Shown piece by piece: positions 7,680 to 13,308 of a stretch of 13,308 nt of DNA (position 1 is its first letter; every line of letters starts with the position of its first letter). The DNA is from M55B112 sp040880545. GTDB lineage: Bacteria; Bacteroidota; Bacteroidia; Bacteroidales; GCA-2748055. The position numbers and the translations under genes are program-made. The stretch is from positions 1-13,308 of the forward strand of contig JBBDIE010000171.1 of assembly GCA_040880545.1 (NCBI GenBank), in the 5' to 3' direction. The notes beneath the pieces are model-generated. The model did not search any database. It was not told where the DNA came from and worked only from the letters and a program-made list of their open reading frames with translations.

Positions 7680-9188
7680 TTATCTTTTCAATCCATCTGA
7701 AAGGTGGTAATAGAGATCGTTCCATCGCAGCTCTTTTCTGAATTCCCTGATATCGGTCCGCTTATCAATAAACAGGAGCTCCATATCCGCGATGTCGGCA
7801 AAATCTTCCATCATTTCAGAAGTAACGGCCATGCTGAATCCTGTGTGATGGGCACCGCCCGCATGAATCCATGCTGCAGCCGCTGTGGGCAGATCCGGCT
7901 CCGGCTCCCACACTACCCTGGCCACCGGTAACTTTGGCAACGGTTTATCAGATTTTACAACCTTGCACGGATTCACAAGCATCCTGAACCTGTTGCCCAT
8001 ATCCATCAGTGAGACATTGATACCGGGCCCCTGTGCCACATCAAATACCAGCCTGATGGGATCCTCCTTGCCGCCGATTCCCAGTTCATGGGCCTCCATG
8101 GATACTTTGCCGGCTGCAATGGAAGGACAAACCTCCAGCATGTGTGCCCCCAGCACCTTCATCCCGGCAGGATCAAAATGGTAGGTGTAATCCTCCATAA
8201 ATGAAGTTCCGCCTTCAAGTCCGGTGGCCATTACCTTCATGGCACGCACCAGGGCCGCTGTTTTCCAGTCACCCTCAGCGCCAAATCCGTATCCTTCCGC
8301 CATCAGTCTTTGTACTGCATGCCCGGGTAGTTGTTTTAACCCATGCAGGTCCTCAAATGTTGTTGTGAAAGCCTTAAAGCCTCCATCTTCCAGGAAATCT
8401 TTCATCCCCAGCTCAATCCGTGTGGCTTCAAAAAGATTGCTCCGCTTTTTTCCTCCATCGAGCAGGGAAGAAGCCACGGCATACTCCGCTTCGTACTTTG
8501 AAAGCTGCTCATTGATCCGCTTGTCAGATACTTCGTTCACACGCGCCACCAGGTCGCCCACACCATAACCCGACACCGAATATCCGAACTTCAGTTCAGC
8601 CTCCACTTTATCGCCTTCCGTAACCGCCACTTCCCGCATGTTGTCACCAAACCTGGCAACCCGCATTCCCTGCCAGTCGTGCCATGCAACGGCAGCGCGC
8701 ATCCAGGTAGCAAGCTTCTTTTCAACTTGCGCATCCTTCCAGTGGCCAACCACCACTTTCCGGTTACGCCGCATCCTGGAGAGTATGAACCCATATTCAC
8801 GGCCCCCATGGGCACTCTGATTCAGGTTCATGAAATCCATGTCGATCGATTCCCAGGGGATATCCCTGTTAAATTGCGTATGCAGATGTACGATCGGTTT
8901 GGTTAATACTTTCAATCCGTTGATCCACATTTTGGCCGGCGAGAAGGTATGCATCCAGGTAATGATCCCAATACAGTTCGACGCTGTATTAACCTCCTGC
9001 ATAAGCCCCGTAATTGCACCGGGGGATGTGAGTACCGGTTTGAAAACCACCTTCACGGGAATGTTCCCCGACCCGTTCAGTCCGGAAACGATCTGCTGTG
9101 AATTTTCCTTTACCTGTCTCAGTGTCTCTTCACCATACAGATGCTGACTGCCGGTGATAAACCATACTTCGAAATTTTTAAGTTCCAT
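7680..9188 (-). CDS. araA: L-arabinose isomerase
   Basis: A 502-residue cytoplasmic isomerase (E. coli AraA is 500) that converts L-arabinose to L-ribulose, using a divalent metal such as Mn2+. The typical N-terminus EVWFITGSQHLYGEETL (7-23) supports the ATG at 9188. The metal and catalytic residues E306, E333, H350 and H450 of E. coli align with E305 in GFGAEGDWKT, E332 in FMEDYTYHFDP, H349 in LGAHMLEVCP and H448 in AGGAHHTGFS. CIGIITWMHTFSPAKMW (72-88) and HLHTQFNRDIPW (101-112) are further family blocks. It follows araR by 5 bp and precedes araD by 10 bp, with no room for an internal promoter, so it should be co-transcribed with its regulator. Confidence 0.98.
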   Translation of the reverse strand: MELKNFEVWFITGSQHLYGEETLRQVKENSQQIVSGLNGSGNIPVKVVFKPVLTSPGAITGLMQEVNTASNCIGIITWMHTFSPAKMWINGLKVLTKPIVHLHTQFNRDIPWESIDMDFMNLNQSAHGGREYGFILSRMRRNRKVVVGHWKDAQVEKKLATWMRAAVAWHDWQGMRVARFGDNMREVAVTEGDKVEAELKFGYSVSGYGVGDLVARVNEVSDKRINEQLSKYEAEYAVASSLLDGGKKRSNLFEATRIELGMKDFLEDGGFKAFTTTFEDLHGLKQLPGHAVQRLMAEGYGFGAEGDWKTAALVRAMKVMATGLEGGTSFMEDYTYHFDPAGMKVLGAHMLEVCPSIAAGKVSMEAHELGIGGKEDPIRLVFDVAQGPGINVSLMDMGNRFRMLVNPCKVVKSDKPLPKLPVARVVWEPEPDLPTAAAAWIHAGGAHHTGFSMAVTSEMMEDFADIADMELLFIDKRTDIREFRKELRWNDLYYHLSDGLKR

Positions 9189-9193
9189 ATCTG

Positions 9194-9883
9194 TTACATA
9201 TCAAAATTATATCCATTATTGGTTAATTCATCATAACGCTGTTTATCAAACTGGTAGTAAAAGGCTCCCTTCCTGGAACTCTGCCTCTCCTTCTCCTCCA
9301 GTTTTTTCAAAATTCCGGGCGACAATATCTTTTTCCTGAAATTACGCTTGTCAAACTCCCTGTCAAATATTTTTTCATATAAGTTCTGTAACTGCGGAAG
9401 GGTGAATTTTTCCGGTAACAACTCAAATCCAACAGGCTGCGTACTGCACCTTCTCCTCAACCTCCTCAACGCTTTATCCACCATCTCTTTATGATCAAAA
9501 ACCAGTTCCGGTATCTGGTTGATATTGAACCAGCTTGCGCTGTATTTATCAGAAATGACTTTCCCGAATTTCACAGAATTTATAAGCGCATAATAGGCGA
9601 TGCTGATCACCCGGTCTGCCGGATCCCGGTCCCGCTCTCCATACCCCTGAAGCTGCTCAAGGTAAATGTTCTCAATCCCCGTCAATTCATAAAGCACCCG
9701 GGCTGCAGCCTCATCGATACTTTCATCCATTTCCAGGAAGCCTCCCATCAACGACCATTTCCCCTTCCCTGGCTCAAAATTACGCCTGATGCACAACAAT
9801 TTCAACTCTTTTGTATCAAATCCGAAAATAATACAATCCACGGCCAGATAAAACCTGCTGTGCTTATTATACGGATGAGTCAT
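9194..9883 (-). CDS. araR: AraR, Nudix-related transcriptional regulator of L-arabinose use
   Basis: A 229-residue regulator with an N-terminal Nudix fold (about 10-140) and a C-terminal winged helix-turn-helix (about 158-212, with FTLPQLQNLYEKIF at 160-173 and KRNFRKKIL at 179-187). This is the NrtR-like layout of AraR of Bacteroides thetaiotaomicron (BT0354), a repressor released by L-arabinose. The Nudix box G-x5-E-x7-REUxEExGU is recognisable at 48-70 but reads RVLYELTGI: the Glu after Arg is V63 and the second Glu of the EE pair is L67. Hydrolase activity is therefore unlikely, as expected for a sensor domain. It is the first gene of araR-araA-araD-araB, so the operon is probably autoregulated. 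ATG at 9883 leads directly into the conserved fold. The ligand assignment rests on family and context. Confidence 0.9.
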   Translation of the reverse strand: MTHPYNKHSRFYLAVDCIIFGFDTKELKLLCIRRNFEPGKGKWSLMGGFLEMDESIDEAAARVLYELTGIENIYLEQLQGYGERDRDPADRVISIAYYALINSVKFGKVISDKYSASWFNINQIPELVFDHKEMVDKALRRLRRRCSTQPVGFELLPEKFTLPQLQNLYEKIFDREFDKRNFRKKILSPGILKKLEEKERQSSRKGAFYYQFDKQRYDELTNNGYNFDM

Positions 9884-9901
9884 GTTCGAATTTCAATGTT
9901 A

Positions 9902-9929
9902 TACAATCCAAATATATAAATTAATTGTA
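9902..9929. promoter_or_regulatory. Candidate ara promoter with an overlapping inverted repeat
   Basis: On the minus strand TATATTTG at 9916-9909 is a perfect TAnnTTTG -7 element, about 26 bp before the araR ATG; no good -33 TTG is seen. TACAAT (9902-9907) and ATTGTA (9924-9929) form an inverted repeat with a 16-bp spacer that encloses the -7 element, a plausible repressor site for AraR. I do not remember the published AraR motif well enough to compare. In AT-rich DNA such pairs also arise by chance. Confidence 0.4.
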
Positions 9930-9984
9930 AAATATACACTTATAATTATTTTCTTTTTACATAATTACCCCATGTACTGGTTTT

Positions 9985-9998
9985 GTCAATTATTTGAC
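9985..9998. promoter_or_regulatory. Inverted repeat GTCAA-N4-TTGAC in the divergent araR/purF-like spacer
   Basis: GTCAA at 9985-9989 and TTGAC at 9994-9998 flank TTAT. It lies between the divergent araR and purF-like genes, about 69 bp upstream of the ara -7 element, so it could be a second operator or serve the rightward gene. It is also the only support for a TTG start at 9994, which I reject. Confidence 0.25.
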
Positions 9999-10083
9999 CA
10001 TCCATTTTCATGCATCCCATCAACTCACCACTTTTTTTCATAGCTTTAAACGCAATAAAAAACCTAAAAATCATTCACAAATT

Positions 10084-11487
10084 ATGAGCGGATTCTATGG
10101 TGTGGTTTCAAAGGAACAGTGCATCAACGATGTATTTTACGGGACCGATTACCACTCACACCTCGGAACGAAACGTGCCGGAATGGTATTTCACAACAAA
10201 GAAGAGGGCTTCCGGAGAGCCATTCACAGCCTGGAAAGCGATTATTTCAGAACGAAATTTGAACCCGACCTTCAAAAATTCAAGGGCACACTGGGCATGG
10301 GTATAATCAGCGACACGGACCCCCAGCCCATTCTTTTCAATTCCCATCTGGGACGGTTCGCCATTGTCTCTGTGAGCCGCCTGGTAAATATAGAGGAGCT
10401 GGAAAAATATTTTCTGAAAAAGAAGAAACATTTTACCGAGAATTTTCAGGGGAATGTCAATCCCACCGAAGTGGTGGCCAACCTGATCTGCGAAGAGGAT
10501 GATTTTGTTTCAGGAATAAAAAATGTACATGACAAAATAAAAGGTTCCTGCTCACTGCTCATTTTAACCCCCGACAGGATCATTGCAGCAAGAGACAAGC
10601 TGGGCAGGACTCCGATAATTATCGGAAAGAAGGAAGGGGCGTACGCCGTTGCTTCAGAGACCACGGCTTTTCCGAACACGGGTTACGAGATTGAATATTT
10701 CCCCGGGCCCGGTGAGGTGGTGGAGATCACGGCAGAAGGGTACAAGACACTAAAACCTGCCAATGAAAAAATGCAGGTATGTTCGTTTCTGTGGATTTAC
10801 TACGGCTATCCGCCCTCCTACTTCGAGGGAATAAACGTGGAGGATGTTCGGTACCGATGCGGTGCAGCGCTGGCTAAACGTGATGATGTGGAGGCCGATT
10901 ATGTGTCGGGGATTCCCGACTCGGGTGTGGGTCATGCGTTTGGCTATGGCAATGAAAAGATGATCCCCTATAAACGGCCATACTCTAAATATACCCCCAC
11001 CTGGCCCCGGAGCTTTATGCCGCAAAACCAGAATACAAGAGAGCTGGTGGCCAAAATGAAGCTCGTTCCCAACAAGGCGATGATCAAGGATAAAAATATT
11101 GTACTGCTGGATGACTCAATTGTACGGGGCACCCAGCTTACAGACAATACAATGGACCTGCGGAAAGCCGGCGCAAAAAAGATCCACATGCGCATTGCCT
11201 GTCCGCCCCTCTCCTTTGCATGCGATTTTTTAAACTTTTCCCAGTCACGGTCGACCACCGAACTAGCTACCCGTAAAGCGATCATTCAGCTTGAAGGGGA
11301 GGAGAAGCACCTGAAGGAGTATGCAGATCCCACCAGTGAAAAATACAGGCAAATGGTAGATAAAATTGCTGAAAACCTGGGCATCGATTCCCTGATGTAC
11401 CAGGATATAGATGACATGGTGGAGGCCATTGGATTACCCAAGGAGAAACTCTGCACCCATTGCTGGGACGGCAGCAGTTGTTTTTAG
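10084..11487 (+). CDS. PurF-like phosphoribosyltransferase with degenerate glutaminase domain
   Basis: A 467-residue homologue of amidophosphoribosyltransferase, the first enzyme of purine synthesis. The C-terminal half is intact: the PRPP loop is VLLDDSIVRGTQ (340-351), with KYTPTWPRSFMP (302-313) before it. The four cysteines matching the Fe-S ligands of Bacillus PurF are present: C233 in QVCSFLWIYYG, C380 in PLSFAC, and C457 and C460 in LCTHCWDG. The N-terminal Ntn-glutaminase half keeps fold blocks such as RTPIIIGKKEGAYAVASE (175-192), but the nucleophile Cys2 is Ser (MSGFYG), HRGQ is HLGT (26-29), and the glutamine-binding NG is V97-S98. Glutamine use is thus unlikely. I recall a Bacteroidota/Clostridia paralogue family of this length beginning MGGFFG or similar, distinct from true PurF. 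A start at TTG 9994 would add 30 unrelated residues and hide the family N-terminus, so ATG 10084 is chosen. Likely a monocistronic gene divergent from araR; a weak -7-like TAGCTTTA lies at 10041-10048. The reaction is unknown. Confidence 0.85.
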   Translation: MSGFYGVVSKEQCINDVFYGTDYHSHLGTKRAGMVFHNKEEGFRRAIHSLESDYFRTKFEPDLQKFKGTLGMGIISDTDPQPILFNSHLGRFAIVSVSRLVNIEELEKYFLKKKKHFTENFQGNVNPTEVVANLICEEDDFVSGIKNVHDKIKGSCSLLILTPDRIIAARDKLGRTPIIIGKKEGAYAVASETTAFPNTGYEIEYFPGPGEVVEITAEGYKTLKPANEKMQVCSFLWIYYGYPPSYFEGINVEDVRYRCGAALAKRDDVEADYVSGIPDSGVGHAFGYGNEKMIPYKRPYSKYTPTWPRSFMPQNQNTRELVAKMKLVPNKAMIKDKNIVLLDDSIVRGTQLTDNTMDLRKAGAKKIHMRIACPPLSFACDFLNFSQSRSTTELATRKAIIQLEGEEKHLKEYADPTSEKYRQMVDKIAENLGIDSLMYQDIDDMVEAIGLPKEKLCTHCWDGSSCF

Positions 11488-11678
11488 GAAATCTTTGCAA
11501 AAAGTGCAGCATAGCTGGAGGAACCTGAAGTTACCCGTATCACGTACATCCCGTCATTGATTCCGGATAGGTTGATTCTTCCGTCATCGCTGGTGATACT
11601 CAGTTGCATTCTTCCGGAAAAGTCGGAGACCTGGATATGCATCTGCAATTCCTGATCAGGAATATGAGTTCCGTCCCT
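11484..11678 (-). pseudogene. Orphan remnant of a type IX secretion C-terminal sorting domain
   Basis: Read on the minus strand, an open stretch bounded by stops (TGA at 11681-11679, TAA at 11486-11484) encodes 64 residues. The last 52 begin at an ATG at 11642. The residues IQVSDFSGRMQLSITSDD (3-20 from that ATG) and INLSGINDGMYVIRVTSGSS (23-42) follow the pattern of type A type IX secretion C-terminal domains: hxhYDxxGRh, then hxhsxLxxGhYhhxh. Such domains normally end proteins of several hundred residues; here nothing upstream encodes a cargo protein. The natural C-terminus is kept and its stop overlaps the purF-like stop by 3 bp, so it looks like the tail of a gene lost by deletion. No frameshift inside the fragment, which suggests the loss is recent or the short frame is still read. 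Confidence 0.6.
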
Positions 11679-11717
11679 TCAAATAAAGTTTTTTTCCCAA
11701 CATCTGCATCTGTTTTC

Positions 11718-11746
11718 TTGTTTTTCAATGTAACAGTTTATCTTTG
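11718..11746 (+). promoter_or_regulatory. Bacteroidota promoter of metA; possibly leaderless transcript
   Basis: TTG at 11718-11720 is followed after 18 bp by TATCTTTG at 11739-11746, a perfect TAnnTTTG -7 element. The ATG begins at 11751, only 4 bp after the -7 element, so transcription should start at or within a few bases of the start codon. This also fixes the start: the open frame reaches back to 11604, but that part lies upstream of and across the promoter. Confidence 0.6.
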
Positions 11747-11750
11747 CACC

Positions 11751-12659
11751 ATGCCTATAAATGTTCCAAATAATCTGCCGGCCATCGAAGTGCTAAAAAC
11801 GGAGAACATCTTCGTAATGGAACAGGACCGTGCCGTTCACCAGGATATCAGGCCATTGAAGATCGCGATACTGAACCTGATGCCGGTGAAGCAGGTCGCG
11901 GAAACCGATCTGATCCGCAACCTGTCCAATACCCCCATGCAGGTGGAACTGGACCTTCTGTATATGGATACCCATGAATCGAAGAACACACCACGTGAGC
12001 ACATGGAGGTCTTTTACAAAACCTTCGATCAGATCAAAAACAGGAAATACGATGGGCTGATCATCACCGGTGCCCCTGTTGAACTGCTGGAATTTGAGGA
12101 GGTGGATTACTGGGAAAACCTGTGTGAACTGCTGGAGTGGAGCAAGACCCATGTAACCAGTACCCTGCATATTTGCTGGGGAGCGCAGGCCGGATTGTAT
12201 TACCATTACGGTATTCAGAAATATGAACTGCCGAAAAAAGTGTTTGGCGTATACGACCACAATATCACCGATCGCAGACATCACCTGGTACGCGGATTCG
12301 ATGATCTGTTTCCCGCCCCCCATTCCAGGTACACCGAAAACCGGATGGAGGATATTCTTAACCACCCTGACCTGACCCTGCTGGCCTGGTCAGAGGAGAT
12401 CGGTTCCAATATTGTATTGTCTAACGACAACAGGCAGATATTTATCTCCGGCCACCTGGAATACAATCCGCTGACCCTGAAAAATGAATACGACAGGGAT
12501 ATTGCAAAGGGATTGAACATAGATGTGCCTGAAAACTATTTCCCTGACAACAATCCTGCAAAAGATCCGGTGATCCGCTGGCGCGCCCATGCAAGCCTGC
12601 TCTTTACCAACTGGTTGAATTACTATGTATACCAGGTAACTCCGTTCGACTGGGAATAA
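11751..12659 (+). CDS. metA: MetA-family homoserine O-acyltransferase, predicted acetyl-CoA specific
   Basis: A 302-residue cytoplasmic enzyme that activates L-homoserine for methionine synthesis. MPINVPNNLPA at the N-terminus is the standard MetA start, which with the promoter at 11718-11746 supports ATG 11751 over upstream starts. Numbering runs level with E. coli MetA: nucleophile C142 in LHICWGAQAG, K163 in LPKKVFG, and H235 and E237 in ISGHLEYNP. Position 111, which decides the acyl donor in this family, is Glu in TGAPVELLEF; Gly there (E. coli) gives succinyl transfer, Glu (Bacillus) gives acetyl transfer. The product is therefore predicted to be O-acetyl-L-homoserine (EC 2.3.1.31), even though automatic pipelines often name the family homoserine O-succinyltransferase. 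No methionine-pathway neighbour is in the window. No riboswitch can precede it if the transcript is leaderless. Confidence 0.95.
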   Translation: MPINVPNNLPAIEVLKTENIFVMEQDRAVHQDIRPLKIAILNLMPVKQVAETDLIRNLSNTPMQVELDLLYMDTHESKNTPREHMEVFYKTFDQIKNRKYDGLIITGAPVELLEFEEVDYWENLCELLEWSKTHVTSTLHICWGAQAGLYYHYGIQKYELPKKVFGVYDHNITDRRHHLVRGFDDLFPAPHSRYTENRMEDILNHPDLTLLAWSEEIGSNIVLSNDNRQIFISGHLEYNPLTLKNEYDRDIAKGLNIDVPENYFPDNNPAKDPVIRWRAHASLLFTNWLNYYVYQVTPFDWE

Positions 12660-12727
12660 TCCGGTTCAAAAATCCCGGCATAAAAATCACATTTCGCCAC
12701 CGGAGAAAAACAGATAACTGTAATTCC

Positions 12728-12739
12728 AGTAGATCTACT
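12728..12739. repeat. 12-bp perfect palindrome
   Basis: AGTAGATCTACT reads the same on both strands. It lies 69 bp after the metA stop, 17 bp before the hairpin at 12755-12772. Possibly a protein-binding site; no function is evident. Confidence 0.4.
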
Positions 12740-12754
12740 ATATTTTCAGTTAAT

Positions 12755-12772
12755 CAACTATTTTTATAGTTG
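12755..12772. terminator. AT-rich hairpin CAACTAT-TTTT-ATAGTTG, possible terminator
   Basis: Perfect 7-bp arms (12755-12761 and 12766-12772) around a 4-base loop, between metA and the outer-membrane gene. The stem is AT-rich and lacks a U-tract, so it is a weak candidate terminator; an operator role is equally possible. The rest of the 12660-12941 spacer shows no gene apart from the upstream GTG frame described under findings. Confidence 0.3.
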
Positions 12773-12895
12773 TAAAATATATTGTGCCTCAACAGTTTTT
12801 ATTTGCATCTGATCACTGTATCAATAATTCGCCTATTCAAGGAGGATAAGTGTGAACAAACCTGAACAGGGCAGGCAGGCTGACAAAATTATCGT

Positions 12896-12903
12896 TATAT
12901 TTG
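12896..12903 (+). promoter_or_regulatory. -7 promoter element of the outer-membrane protein gene
   Basis: TATATTTG is a perfect match to TAnnTTTG, 38 bp before the ATG at 12942. No TTG at the proper -33 distance is visible. Confidence 0.45.
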
Positions 12904-12941
12904 TCTTACTACAAAATCAAATAATAACAAAATTGAAAACT

Positions 12942-13308
12942 ATGAAAAAGTATTTGCTAGCATTTATTGTGATGGTGACCATGACAGCCTTTAGTAATGC
13001 ACAGGACTACTCTACCGGTATCGGACTACGGGGTGGACTTGCAAACGGTATTACGATCAAGCACTTTATTGGCGGCAACAGTGCTCTTGAAGGGATTGTC
13101 ACAACGCGTTGGCAGGGTTTCAATATCACTGGATTATATGAATTGCACTCCATGCAGGTTTTTGATGTGAACAGGCTGAACTTTTACTATGGTCTGGGTG
13201 GACATATCGGATTCTATAACGGAACATACACTAGCTGGGGAACGGTTGGTACAAGTTATACAGTAATTGGTGTGGACGGAATACTGGGTCTGGAATACAA
13301 TTTCGTTG
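12942..13308 (+). CDS. Outer-membrane beta-barrel protein, N-terminal part (cut by window edge)
   Basis: The first 122 residues of a protein that runs off the right edge. A clear Sec signal peptide, MKKYLLAFIVMVTMTAFSNA, is followed by QDYSTG, so cleavage after Ala20 is likely. What follows alternates polar and hydrophobic residues and is rich in Gly, Tyr and Phe. GIGLRGGLANGITIKHFI (26-43), FNITGLYELH (60-69), LNFYYGLGGHIGFYNG (79-94) and VIGVDGILGLEYNFV (108-122) look like successive transmembrane beta strands. This is the pattern of small Bacteroidota porin-like or OmpA-barrel-like outer-membrane proteins. ATG 12942 gives the signal peptide; an in-frame GTG at 12852 behind a strong AAGGAGG would add 30 residues and spoil it. 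Specific function unknown. Confidence 0.8.
   Translation, partial: MKKYLLAFIVMVTMTAFSNAQDYSTGIGLRGGLANGITIKHFIGGNSALEGIVTTRWQGFNITGLYELHSMQVFDVNRLNFYYGLGGHIGFYNGTYTSWGTVGTSYTVIGVDGILGLEYNFV

Noticed and set aside
9994..10083. Upstream extension of the purF-like gene from a TTG codon
   Set aside because: The added 30 residues have no similarity to the family, and the conserved N-terminus begins at Met 10084.
11604..11750. Upstream extension of metA adding 49 residues
   Set aside because: It spans the promoter and the sorting-domain remnant on the other strand; MetA proteins start at MPI, here ATG 11751.
11680..11750. SAM-type riboswitch before metA
   Set aside because: Only about 70 bp are available, most of it promoter, and the transcript appears to start at the ATG.
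11793..12365. 190-residue minus-strand frame inside metA
   Set aside because: The sense strand encodes all MetA catalytic residues; the antisense frame is a by-product of codon composition.
12660..12707. TCCGG/CCGGA pair as metA terminator
   Set aside because: Only 5-bp arms with a loop of nearly 40 bases and no strong T-tract.

Overview
The window looks like a piece of a Bacteroidota genome, probably Bacteroidales or Marinilabiliales and possibly a draft or metagenome assembly. The evidence is: several TAnnTTTG-type -7 promoter elements, mostly without Shine-Dalgarno sequences; an L-arabinose operon led by a Nudix-type AraR as known from Bacteroides; a remnant of a type IX secretion C-terminal domain; a lipoprotein signal peptide; and a PurF-like paralogue of a type I recall from Bacteroidota. 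A 100-N scaffold gap lies at 4745-4844.

Layout. (1) 1-744, minus: the N-terminal half of an AbgT-family transporter, cut by the window edge. (2) 843-1027: a 185-bp stretch bounded by 9-bp perfect inverted repeats, a candidate miniature mobile element, touching the stop codon of the next gene. (3) 1027-4240, minus: a two-gene unit of a DUF5060-type glycoside-hydrolase-like lipoprotein followed 10 bp later by a divergent four-carbon-acid-sugar-kinase (DUF1537) homologue. This is the least characterised part and the best candidate for an undescribed carbohydrate pathway. (4) 4241-4677: no gene; CACAGAG-type repeats, including two 29-bp direct repeats 87 bp apart. (5) 4678-5294, plus: a small membrane protein of unknown function, split by a false assembly gap. 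The same 55 bp occurs on both sides of the Ns, so the true gene is 153 codons. (6) 5298-9883, minus: araR-araA-araD-araB with 5-10 bp between genes, a complete intracellular route from L-arabinose to D-xylulose 5-phosphate with its own regulator but no transporter. (7) 10084-11487, plus: a PurF-like phosphoribosyltransferase whose glutaminase nucleophile Cys2 is Ser. (8) 11484-11678, minus: an orphan type IX sorting-domain remnant overlapping the purF-like stop. (9) 11751-12659, plus: MetA with Glu111, predicting acetyl-CoA rather than succinyl-CoA as donor, behind a promoter so close that the mRNA may be leaderless. (10) 12942-13308, plus: the start of an outer-membrane beta-barrel protein, cut by the right edge.

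How they fit together. The arabinose operon is a self-contained catabolic unit. The glycosidase-like lipoprotein and kinase probably form a second carbohydrate unit of unknown substrate. The PurF-like, MetA and outer-membrane genes are separate transcription units with housekeeping or unknown roles. No tRNA, rRNA, CRISPR array or intact transposase was recognised.
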